From Antedon bifida (lineage: Eukaryota; Echinodermata; Crinoidea; Comatulida; Antedonidae): a stretch of 64,000 bases of DNA. The stretch spans positions 24,509,001 to 24,573,000 of the forward strand of contig OY727099.1 of NCBI GenBank assembly GCA_963402885.1, in the 5' to 3' direction. Both the position numbers and the translations under genes were made by a program. The notes beneath the pieces were generated by a model. That model had not been told where the DNA came from. It did not search any database and worked only from the letters and a program-made list of their open reading frames with translations. Positions within the stretch are counted from its first letter, which is position 1. The number at the start of each line of letters is the position of its first letter. Positions 10,501 through 22,500 of this stretch are shown here, piece by piece.

Positions 10501-13500
10501 TTGAAGCTTAAATATAATATGATTTTATAAGAATTTATGTTCATCTATAAAATACTCATTGTTATCACACCACCATTATTCATCGTCATCATAGTGTTCT
10601 ACTATGTAAGATAGAAACAAAGTACTTTTATTTACTTTTTTGTTTGTTTTACAAAACCATTGTAGTCGGATGCCCAACATATTGCACATGTAATGTCAGG
10701 ACGTGTGACTATAGAGGTTGTTTTAATAACACTAGATGTACTCAATGGAATGAAAATATACATACAGAGCTCGTTAAGTACAATGTGTATGATCCAATAA
10801 CAAGTTTGTAAGTAGAACATTTTTTGTCGATATTTTGAAATTTAACTAAATTTATGTGATACTATGATCAAAATCTACAATTTATATTTTTTTGATAATA
10901 GGTCCATGCTATTTATATTTTACATTGATAATAATGGATTAATATTATTATATAATGTTATTATATTTATACTTATAAAAATAACTCTAAAAGCAATTCA
11001 CTTTCTTGTTCATGAGTGAACTTTTTTTTTGGAGGATATAATAATTCAAAATCCTTTATTGTGAGAATAAAAATTGATAATTATATTCAAATGTTAAAAA
11101 AATAAACATTTATCAAACCAATCAGTATAACCAAGTCTTTATTTGTTTGAATGGTAAAAAAGGGCAGTGGCATCAAATAAATATAAGCACAAAGGAATCA
11201 CCCTAAATAAAACCAAAATTAAGATATAAGATATACAGTATAATGAACAATATCATGTAGAACTATACATTCATACGTTTTGAGATGAATATTTTCTTCT
11301 ATTTATTTTTATATTTTGACATCAATACAATATTGATACAATACAATGCATTGTAGTATCAATTGTAATAATGGACTAATATGTACCTTATGATTTCATG
11401 ATTATTTACAGTAAAAAGAATTTTAAAACAACAATTCTTAAATTTATCCACCATGATTGAACTATTTATTTTGTAAGATAACAATTTAAATATATTAGAT
11501 AATACATTTATTATATGGTTGAACAAACAATTGATTTGTAAAAATAAATTGTTAAAATAATTATATTTACCACATATTTATTTTAACATAACATATTTTG
11601 ACATCACTAATAGAGTAATAATGTACAAGAATGTAGACATTTCAACATTTGAGGTGACAGAAAAACTAAAATAATTTAAAAACAGCTTGGATATTGTAGT
11701 TTACTTATACTGTGCATTCTTTTTACTTTTAAGGGATTTGAGCTCTAACCAAATAAGTACATTACCAGCCAATGCATTTGCTGGTTTGACAGCATTGGAA
11801 ACACTGTAAGTGTATTGCTTATGTTTGCTTACTTTTACCAATTTGGTTTTAATTTAGAAATTAAATTACAAATTATTTGTTTAATTAATTGTTGGTTATG
11901 CAATGATAATAGATTAATATTATTACATAATTTCACAACTTGTGATCTTATAAAAAATAATTTTAATAAATAACTAGTTTTTTGCTCATCCACCATGAAT
12001 GAACTTTATTTTTTTAAATAATAATATTTCAAAATAAATTTTTATTGTAAATATCACAATATAAATATTATTATAACAAATGTTACTAAATAATTAGTAT
12101 TTGTTTATGTATTAATTTTGTCTTATAAATATATATTTTATATTTGTATGTATAGCAAAAAGAATTATTTTAAAATCAACATTTTTAAAATGTATCCACC
12201 ATGATTGAATTATTTATTTTTATAAGATAATAATTGAAATTGAATCGGTTTAACATAAGTTCATTGATACAACAAATATTCTGCAACCAAAGAAAGAAAG
12301 AATTTATATAGGTTCATGCTAATTTAAAGGTCCATGATAATAGTGACCAGAGGGTTGTTAATGTTGAACTACAGCTGATGGTTTAGAGTAATTTTATGTT
12401 GTTTCAATCAGTTTATTTATTTGGTTTTAATTTAGAAATTATATTATACTTGTATGATCAATTGTAATAATGGACTAATATGTACTTTATGATTTCATGA
12501 TTATTTACAGTAAAACTAATTTTAAAATCAACATTTAGTCTTTAGTTCATCCACCATGAAAGAACTTTATTTTTTCTGCTTTGCTTGTATTAATTTTGTC
12601 TTATGAGAATAAAAATTATTAAAATATAATATATAATTATTTTCTATTTTGACATTAAACTGTTTATGCAATAGAGTGCATGCATTGTAGGTTCAATTGT
12701 AATAATGGACTAATATGTACATTATGATTCCATAATTTAATTATTTACAGTAAAAAGAATTTTAAAATCAACATTTTTTTTAATGTATCTACCATGATTT
12801 AATTATTTATTTTTGTAAGATATAACAATAGAAATTGAATCTGTATACATATTAGATAATACATTTATTATATGGTTGCTAACAAACAATTTGAAATTCG
12901 TGTAGAAATTTTCTTTTAAGAAAATAAGTTTTAAAATTTATTTACCACCTTTTTATTTTAACTTAGTATAATGTTGACATATAAGAGTACATGCTGTATA
13001 ACTACTGTATTGTATAATTTACAGGAATGTAGACATTTCAAAATTTCAGGTGACAGAAAAACTAAAATAATTTAGCAGCTTGGATATTGTGATTTACTTA
13101 TACTGTGCATTCTTTTTACTTTTAAGGTATTTGTACAGTAACCAAATAAGTACATTAGGAGCCAATGCATTTGCTGGTTTGACAGCATTGAAAAAACTGT
13201 AAGTGTATTGCTTATGTTTGCTTACTTTTACCAATTTGGTTTTAATTTAGAAATTAAATTATAATTTTTTTTACATTGTTGGTTAAACAATGATAATGGA
13301 TTAATATCATATATAATTTCACAATTTGTGATCTTGTAAAAAATAACTTTAAAAATAGTTTTTTTCTCATCCACCATGAATGAACTTTATTTTTTTAATA
13401 ATACATAATAATTTAAAATCAATATTTATTGTAAAATATCACAATATAAATATCATTATAACAAATGTTACTAAATAATTAGTATTTGTTTATGTATTAA

Positions 13501-16500
13501 TTTTGTCTTATGACAAAAAAATTATTAAAATATAAATATATATTTTTATTTGTATGTATAGCAAAAAGAATTATTTTAAGATCAACATTTTTAAAATGTA
13601 TCCACCATGATTGAATTTTTTTTTTTTATAAGATAATAATTGAAATTGAATCGGTTTAACATAAGTTGATTGATACAACAAATATTCTGCAACCAAAGAA
13701 AGAAAGAATTTATATAGGTTCATGGTAATTTAAAGGTCCATGATATAGTGACCAGAGGGTTGTTAATGTTGAACTACAGCTGATGGTTTAGAGTAATTTT
13801 ATGTTGTTTCAATCAGTTTATTTATTTGGTTTTAATTTAGAAATACAATTAAACATCATTTTACATTAATAATAGAATATATTCTATAATTTCATTATTA
13901 TTTACAGTACAAACATTTTTAAAGCAACAATTTTTAAATTTATTCACCATGATTGTACTACAGTATTTATTTTTTTGTAAGATATAACAATTGAAAACAA
14001 TTTGACTTTGTTGTAGACATTTTGTTTAATATATATATCTACCACATTTTTATTTTAACATAGTATATTTTGAAATAACTAAAGTACATACAAAAGAGTA
14101 CATGCAGTATATGTAGACATTTCAACAAAATAATGTAAAAACAGCTTGGATATATAGCAATTTACTTATACTGTGCATTCTTTTTACTTTTAAGGTCTTT
14201 GAGCGGTAACCAAATAAGTACATTACCAGCCAATGTATTTGCTAATTTGACAGCATTGGAAACACTGTAAGTGTTTTGCTTATGTTTGCTTACTTTTACC
14301 AATTTGGTTTAATTTAGAATTAAATTACAAATTATTTTACATTGTTGGTAAAGCAATGATAATAGATTAATATTATTATATAATTTCACAATTTGTGATC
14401 TTGTAAAAAATAACTTTAAAAATCAATAGTTTTTTTCTCATCCACCATGAATGAACTTTATTTTTTCAATAATACATTATAATTTAAAATAAATATTTTG
14501 TAAAATATCACAATATAAATATCATTATAACAAATGTTACTAAATAATTAGTATTAGTTTATGTATTAATTTTGTCTTATGAGAAAAAAATTATTAAAAT
14601 ATAAATATATATTTTTATTTGTATGTATAGCAAAAAGAATTATTTTAAGATCAACATTTTTAAAATGTATCCACCATGATTGAATTTTTTTTTTTTATAA
14701 GATAATAATTGAAATTGAATCGGTTTAACATAAGTTGATTGATACAACAAATATTCTGCAACCAAAGAAAGAAAGAATTTATATAGGTTCATGGTAATTT
14801 AAAGGTCCATGATATAGTGACCAGAGGGTTGTTAATGTTGAACTACAGCTGATGGTTTAGAGTAATTTTATGTTGTTTCAATCAGTTTATTTATTTGGTT
14901 TTAATTTAGAAATACAATTAAACATCATTTTACATTAATAATAGAATATATTCTATAATTTCATTATTATTTACAGTACAAACATTTTTAAAGCAACAAT
15001 TTTTAAATTTATTCACCATGATTGTACTACAGTATTTATTTTTTTGTAAGATATAACAATTGAAAACAATTTGACTTTGTTGTAGACATTTTGTTTAAAA
15101 TATATATCTACCACATTTTTATTTTAACATAGTATATTTTGAAATAACTAAAGTACATACAATAGAGTACATGCAGTATATGTAGACATTTCAACAAAAT
15201 AATGTAAAAATAGCTTGGATATATAGCAATTTACTTATACTGTGCATTCTTTTTACTTTTAAGGTATTTGAGCAATAACCAAATAAGGACATTACCAGCC
15301 AATGTATTTGCTAATTTGACAGCATTGGAAACACTGTAAGTGTATTGCTTATGTTTGCTTACTTTTAACAATTTGGTTTTAATTTAGAAATTAAATTATA
15401 AATTATTTTACATTGTTGGTTAAGCAATGATAATGGATTAATATTATTATATAATTTCACAATTTGTTATCTTATAAACATATCTTTAAAAATCACTAGT
15501 CTTTAGTTCATCCACCATGAAAGAACTTTATTTTTTCTGTAATATATAATAATTCAAACGTAATCTTTAATTGTAAATATTCACAATATAAATATCATTA
15601 TAATGAATGTTACTAAATAATTAATATTTATGTATTAATTTTGTCTTATGAGAATAAAAATTATTAAAATTTACATATATATTGTATATTTTTACATTAA
15701 AATGTTGATACAATACAATTCATTGTAGGATCAATTGTAATAATGGACTAATATGTAACTTATGATTTCATGATTATTTACAGTAAACAAATTTAAAAAG
15801 CAACAATTCTTAAATTTATCCACCATGATTGAACTATTTATTTTGTAAGATAACAATTTAAATTGAATCTGTATAACATATTAGATACTACATTTATTAT
15901 ATGGTTGCTAACAAACAATTTGAAATTGGTGTAGAAAGTTTTAAAATTTATTTACCACCTTGTTATTTTAACTTAGTATATTTTGACATCACTAAAGTAC
16001 ATACAATAGAGTACATGCAGTATAACTACTGTATAATATACAGAAATGTAGACATTTCAACATTTGAGGTGACAGAAAAACTAAAATAATTTAAAAACAG
16101 CTTGGATATTGTGATTTACTTATACTGTGCATTCTTTTTACTTTTAAGGACTTTGAGCTGGAACCAAATAAGTACATTAGAAGCCAATGCATTTGCTGGT
16201 TTGACAGCATTGACAGAACTGTAAGTGTATTGCTTATGTTTGCTTACTTTTACCAATTTGGTTTTAATTTAGAAATTAAATTATAATTTTTTTTACATTG
16301 TTGGTTAAACAATGATAATGGATTAATATCATATATAATTTCACAATTTGTGATCTTGTAAAAAATAACTTTAAAAATCAATAGTTTTTCTCTCATCCAC
16401 CATGAATGAACTTTTTTTTTTAATAATACATAATAATTTAAAATCAATATTTATTGTAAAATATCACAATATAAATATCATTATAACAAATGTTACTAAA

Positions 16501-19500
16501 TAATTAGTATTTGTTTATGTATTAATTTTTTCTTATGACAAAAAATTTATTAAAATATAAATATATATTTTTATTTGTATGTATAGCAAAAAGAATTATT
16601 TTAAGATCAACATTTTTAAAATGTATCCACCATGATTGAATTATTTTTTTTTTATAAGATAATAATTAAAATTGAATCGGTTTAACATAAGTTGATTGAT
16701 ACAACAAATATTCTGCAACCAAAGAAAGAAAGAATTTATATAGATTCATGGTAATTTAAAGGTCCATGATAATAGTGACCAGAGGGTTGTTAATGTTGAA
16801 CTACAGCTGATAGTTTAGAGTAATTTTATGTTGTTTCAATCAGTTTATTTATTTGGTTTTAATTTAGAAATAAAATTAAACATTATTTTACATTAATAAA
16901 AGAATATATTCTATCATTTCATTATTAATTACAGTACAAACATTTTTAAAGCAACAATTTTTAAATTTATCCACCATGATTGTACTACAGTATTTATTTT
17001 TTTGTAAGATATAACAATTGAAAACAATTTGACTTTGTTGTAGACATTTTGTTTAAAATATATATCTACCACATTTTTATTTTAACATAGTATATTTTGA
17101 AATAACTAAAGTACATACAATAGAGTACATGCAGTATATATAGACATTTCAACAAAATAATGTAAAAACAGCTTGGATATATAGCAATTTACTTATACTG
17201 TGCATTCTTTTTACTTTTAAGGTATTTCTACGTTAACCAAATAAGTACATTACAAGCCAATGCATTTGCTGGTTTGACAGCATTGAAAACACTGTAAGTG
17301 TATTGCTTATGTTTGCTTACTTTTACAAATTTGGTTTTAATTTAGAAATTAAACTAAAAATTATTTCACATTGTTGGTTATGCAATGATAATGGATTAAA
17401 ATTATTATATAATTTCACAATTTGTTATCTTATAAAAAATATATTTAAAAATCAATAGTTTTTGCTCATCCAACATGAACGAATTTTATTTTTTTGAATA
17501 ATATTATAATTCAAAATAAATTTTTATTGTAAATGTCACAATATAAATCTCATTATAACAAATGTTACTAAATAATTAGTATTTGTTTATGTATTAATTT
17601 TGTTTTATGAGAATAAAAATTATTAAAATATAAATATATATTTTATATTTTGACATTAAAATGTTTATACAATAGAGTGCATTCATTGTAGGTTCAATTG
17701 TAATAATGGACTAATATGTACATTACGACTATTTACAGAAAAGGAATTTTAAAATCAACATTTTTAAATTTATCAAATTATTTCAAATAATTTTAAAATC
17801 AACATTTTTAAAATGTATACACCATGATTGAATTATTTATTTTTGTAAGATATAACAATTGAAAGTGAATCTGTATTACATATTAGATAATACATTTATC
17901 ATATGGTTGCTAACAATTTGAATTTGGTGTAAAAATGTTGTTTTAAGATAATAAGTTATTAAAGTTATTTACCAAATTGTTATTTTAACATAGTATATTT
18001 TGACATACTAAAGTTTACATTACATGCAGTATAATGTATTTACTGTACTACAATTTAGTTTTAATTAAAAAGTTAAATTAAAAATATTGTATTTTACATT
18101 GTAGGACAACTATAACAAAATATTTAATATATAATTTCATTATTATTATATTATAAGTTTAAACCCCTCTTTAAATATCAACAATTACTTTGTATTTCTC
18201 TTACTTTGAAGGATATTGCACATCGGGCATTTCAATGATTACAGGTATTTTTTTCATAGTTACTCTTATGAATTTCTTTAGTTCAATATATGTACTGCAA
18301 AAATGAATGCATAAATGCCATGCAATTTTGATAACACACATGTATAATCTTTGCAATTTAATTATTGTTCATTCCGTTCAGGATTTAGTGACACTAGGCC
18401 TACTATCACTACAGTTTGTTTTTTTAAAAAAAAGAAGAGATTTTGCCATGGCTACAACAAACATAATTTACCCTTTTAAAAGATCCATTCGGTTGGTAAT
18501 ACAAATACAATATAACATTTAATTATATTTTCATTTACTGTTACAACCTACGGTTGAGATATATTAAATTGTTATATTTTATTTTAAACATAATTTAGTT
18601 AAACGGTGGGCTATGAGAACAAAATTTATATTTTTTTACTTATGATATTGAATATGAATGAATAAATGAATGTGAACAAAACAAGACTATCAAATTAAAG
18701 TTAGTCGACAAACATATCATATTTCTTGTCTTGCTGCTTAAACCTAGCCTACAGTATTCTTTAAAAATAAAAACTTACCTAAACATTATTTACATATTTA
18801 TTCAAATTGCTTCGTTTATTTCTACTTTTTTAATTCATTTCTTATACCAATGTCTAATTTTGTTTCAATAATCATGATTATTTTATTTTATGTGGTTTTT
18901 ATAAAATGAAGCATCATTCAGTACCATTTCAGTACCTGTTTCATTTATTGAGTTGCAGGCTACACTGCAGCAGTGGAATCAGGATAAAAAAAAAAGTGGG
19001 GGGTATGTGGGTTTACAAAAATAACTGAATTTTTATGTATCTGTGTTGTCCACCTATATCACTACAGTGTAATCCCGTGGAAAACAATGAAAAGTAACAT
19101 TCAGACAAAACACAATATTGAATTAAATTTTGCCAATTGCCCAGTCAGAGAATTAGAATTGTTAGATCTCATCTTTAATGGTAACTAAGGATTTTAAATT
19201 ATAGTTGAAAAAATATAGTTTACCTCTACTGTACTGCAATTATTTCATACTTTTCTTTAAGTTTTTTAGAACCTAATCAAATAAGTACACTGGAAGCCTA
19301 TGCATTTAATGGGTTGACATCACTGCCAGAACTGTGAGTATTTTTTTACTACAAATTCCTAAAACTTTTTAGAATTTTCAAATAAAACTAAATTTTAGAA
19401 AGTTTTTGTAATACTTTTTGTTCCAAACCAAAACCAACAGAAAAACATGGCCACTTACAAGATGGTATATGATATAATAATTATGTAATACATATCGCAA

Positions 19501-22500
19501 AACATGAAATGCTTAATGGTCTGCTACTTGGTTTACTACATTGTTTTACCTTGAAGGTGGTTGAGAGATTTCAAAATAAGTACATTGCCAGCAAATGCAT
19601 TTTTGGGTTTGACATCATTGACATTGCTGTGAGTATTTTTTCATGCTATATACTTTATAATAATGATTGAATTACTTCATAAAAAATGAGTTCATGTTTA
19701 AATTATGTTATGCAGTAAGTCAAAAGTAAATTTAATCGTGTACTGTAACAAATAATGTATAGCATCTAATTCTCCGACATAAAGGCTAGTCTATTACGTG
19801 ACTAGCTTACCTGGATGAACCGACATAGGCCTTTTCCCCTTCAAGGGGAGAACATAACCGAAAAGTAACATTTTATTCATGAACTCCCCTCCAAGACAGT
19901 GGTATCGCCCATGCGCCACGCCCTCAGGTGGGCGGCAACGCCCATGCATACCCCACCATTTCTTTTCGAGACGTCGAAACGTTAACACGTTCCGACAACA
20001 GAGGAGAACAATAGAACCTATTGTGTTTGGACTACTTATAGTATTGTGCGATACTGAGCCTAGCTCTGCCGTTGGAGTGGATTATACACGAAAGATCTGT
20101 TTTGTTGTGTGAGCAGCTACTGCTAGAAGCTAAAGCAACGCTACTCACGTTAAACATATCTGCCAACGAAGCTAAGTATCATTGTAACGGCAGTATGTGT
20201 AGACTAGCAAACAATTACGTAATTGTTGTATCTGGGTTAATTTGCATAAATGCCAGACCAGGCGACGTATAAAAGAATCTCACTGGCTAGTGTGGCTAGT
20301 TGAGATGATGCCAGCGTATAGACCGGAGGTCTTAGTTATTAGTATAAAGAAGTTACACTATATGAAGTACACAATAAAATATTTCGATTGTTGCATGATA
20401 CAGCCTTCCGTGTTCTTTATTACGTATTATTCTCAACTCAAAGAAGTGGCCAGTGAGGCCGCAGTTACAGTCTATACGTGACCATCGATAATAAAGCTTT
20501 GTCAGCCATTTTGTGTTGGTTGAACGATAATACGATGACGACCAGTAAGGTTAGTGCTGAGCAGGTATATAAGGCCAGTGAGGCCGAAGCGTATTATTTG
20601 ATAGAAGAAATAAATACATGCGTGTCACTTAAGACCCTTCAAGAAAATATAAATCGGCTGAGGTCTTATGAGCAGAGATTATTTCGAAGTCATGCTAATT
20701 TATTGTCGTTTATTTTGGATTCACCTCGAATGATTGATCATGGCAGGGATTACGACAGTTTATGCAATAGGATTGAGACTTGTCTTATTAAAGCTGAGAA
20801 CAGGCTATTGGAAACGGCGTCTCTACGGTCAGATCCGAGTGTCGGATTTGCTGCTAGTGTTGCAGTTAGTACTACTAGTTCTATAATGGATAGGAAAATA
20901 AAGCTGGCTGAAAGTAAAGCTTCCCTGAAGGTAGACTTAGAGTTTAGTGCTGAGGAGAATCGTCTAACTAGCGAGCTCATTCGACTTCGCATTGCAAAGA
21001 AATTAGCAAAGAGTGAGGCTCAACTTGAATCATTTAGAGACTTAAATAACGATTTCGTTACGATTGATAAAACAGGATACACTTCTGATATTACAACTCC
21101 TAAAGATACTAGTTATGGAGACAGAATAACACAACTTGAGAGATTTCTGGATAAGAAAGTAAAGAATCATGTGGATAAGGTTGATGTTCAAGTACATAAT
21201 TCTACTCCAAAATATGATCAAGGTACGTTCCAGAATACAGATGTGTATTGTCGTCAACGATGGCGAAGAGTGCAGTATGTTGCGGAGCAGTTCTGGCAAC
21301 GCTGGAAAAAGGAGTACATTACAACTCTTCAGACTCGTCAGAAATGGACTTACCAAAAACGTAATATGGAAATTGGAGATGTTGTTTTGATAAAGGACGA
21401 TAATGCTGCTAGAAACCAGTGGAAACTTGGAATAATAAAAAATGTGTATGCCAGTGAAGATGGACTTGTGCGGAAAGTACAACTCAAAATTGGAAAAGAC
21501 AAGACACTTGATCGACCTGTACACAAATTAATTTTATTGGTTGCAACGGATAAAATGGAACTCTAAATCATACAAACTGTATTGAATGTTCATTCCCCGT
21601 CAGGGAGCCAAGCATAATATTTAGATAGGCGTATAAAAAGTATATATAAAATAAATGATAAAAATTGTAATCTAATATGCAAAGATTGTGAAAACTTTGC
21701 AGGGAGCCATGTAACGGCAGTATGTGTAGACTAGCAAACAATTACGTAATTGTTGTATCTGGGTTAATTTGCATAAATGCCAGACCAGGCGACGTATAAA
21801 AGAATCTCACTGGCTAGTGTGGCTAGTTGAGATGATGCCAGCGTATAGACCGGAGGTCTTAGTTATTAGTATAAAGAAGTTACACTATATGAAGTACACA
21901 ATAAAATATTTCGATTGTTGCATGATACAGCCTTCCGTGTTCTTTATTACGTATTATTCTCAACTCAAAGAAGTGGCCAGTGAGGCCGCAGTTACAATCA
22001 TAGTTTCGGCCGTTATCCGTGGGATTTCGGTCTGGTTTTAGTGTGCTAACTGAACATCGCTAGCCAAGACCCGGTGCCGGGTTTCCTTGGCCGATTGTTG
22101 TGGGCTATACGTGTGCTAGTCACCATGCCCAAGATGGCTTGTGTTGCGTGCGGGGGGCCTCGTGCCACGATAAAGTGGGATAAACATACGAAATGTTTAT
22201 CCTGTAGGGATTGCAGCCAAGCCGATCCGTGTGAAGTGTGTGTCAGGTGGCCTCCGGCGCGATTCGCCGCTCTTCCAACACGCGCTGAGAAGACCTCGCC
22301 TATACCTGAGTCTTCCGCGGAGGCTCCGCCGTTGCCCCCGGTCCCGGTAATTCCGCCGCCGATCCCGGTAATTCCACCGCCAATCCCGGTAATTCCGCCG
22401 CCAATACCGACTGTTACACCGCCGTATGTTGGTCAAAATACGTCAAGTCAAGCTCCTGCGGAGCAACAATTCGACTTGTCTCCCGCCTTTCTACAGGCGG

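Larger units (their letters stand above)
11000..17950 (+). repeat. tandem array of LRR exon-intron units
   Basis: Exon starts at 13127, 14195 and 15264 are 1068 and 1069 bases apart, and 16149 to 17222 is 1073. The introns between them are almost identical, with shared words such as ACCAGAGGGTTGTTAATG, GACTTTGTTGTAGACAT and a fixed acceptor context TTTTTACTTTTAAG. Intervals 11734-13127 and 15264-16149 are rearranged versions of the same unit. This points to recent amplification or gene conversion of whole exon-plus-intron modules. Confidence 0.88.
20183..21996 (+). mobile_element. internally deleted BEL/Pao LTR retrotransposon nested in the DIRS element
   Basis: Two 287-base LTRs, 20183-20469 and 21710-21996, begin TGTAAC and end GTTACA and are identical base by base as read. 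They flank a 1.2-kb interior with one open frame. The ATCAT target duplication at 20178-20182 and 21997-22001 is five bases, the usual BEL/Pao size. Reverse transcriptase, RNase H and integrase are missing, so the copy is non-autonomous. Identical LTRs imply a recent insertion, later than that of the DIRS element it sits in. Confidence 0.92.

Noticed and set aside
18212..18244. Possible 33-base microexon in gene A intron 8
   Set aside because: It has an acceptor-like TTTGAAG, a donor-like GTATTT and compatible phase 2, but encodes no LRR pattern and would disrupt the repeat register. It may be the remnant of a lost LRR exon.
20242..20481. LTR open frames starting MHKCQTRRR (20242 and 21769)
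   Set aside because: They lie within the two identical LTRs and cover the TATA and AATAAA signals. They are by-products of the repeat, not genes.
21042..21524. 160-codon minus-strand frame opposite the BEL gag fusion
   Set aside because: It is the complement of a recognisable BEL/Pao DUF5641 frame, and its own translation is hydrophobic low-information sequence.
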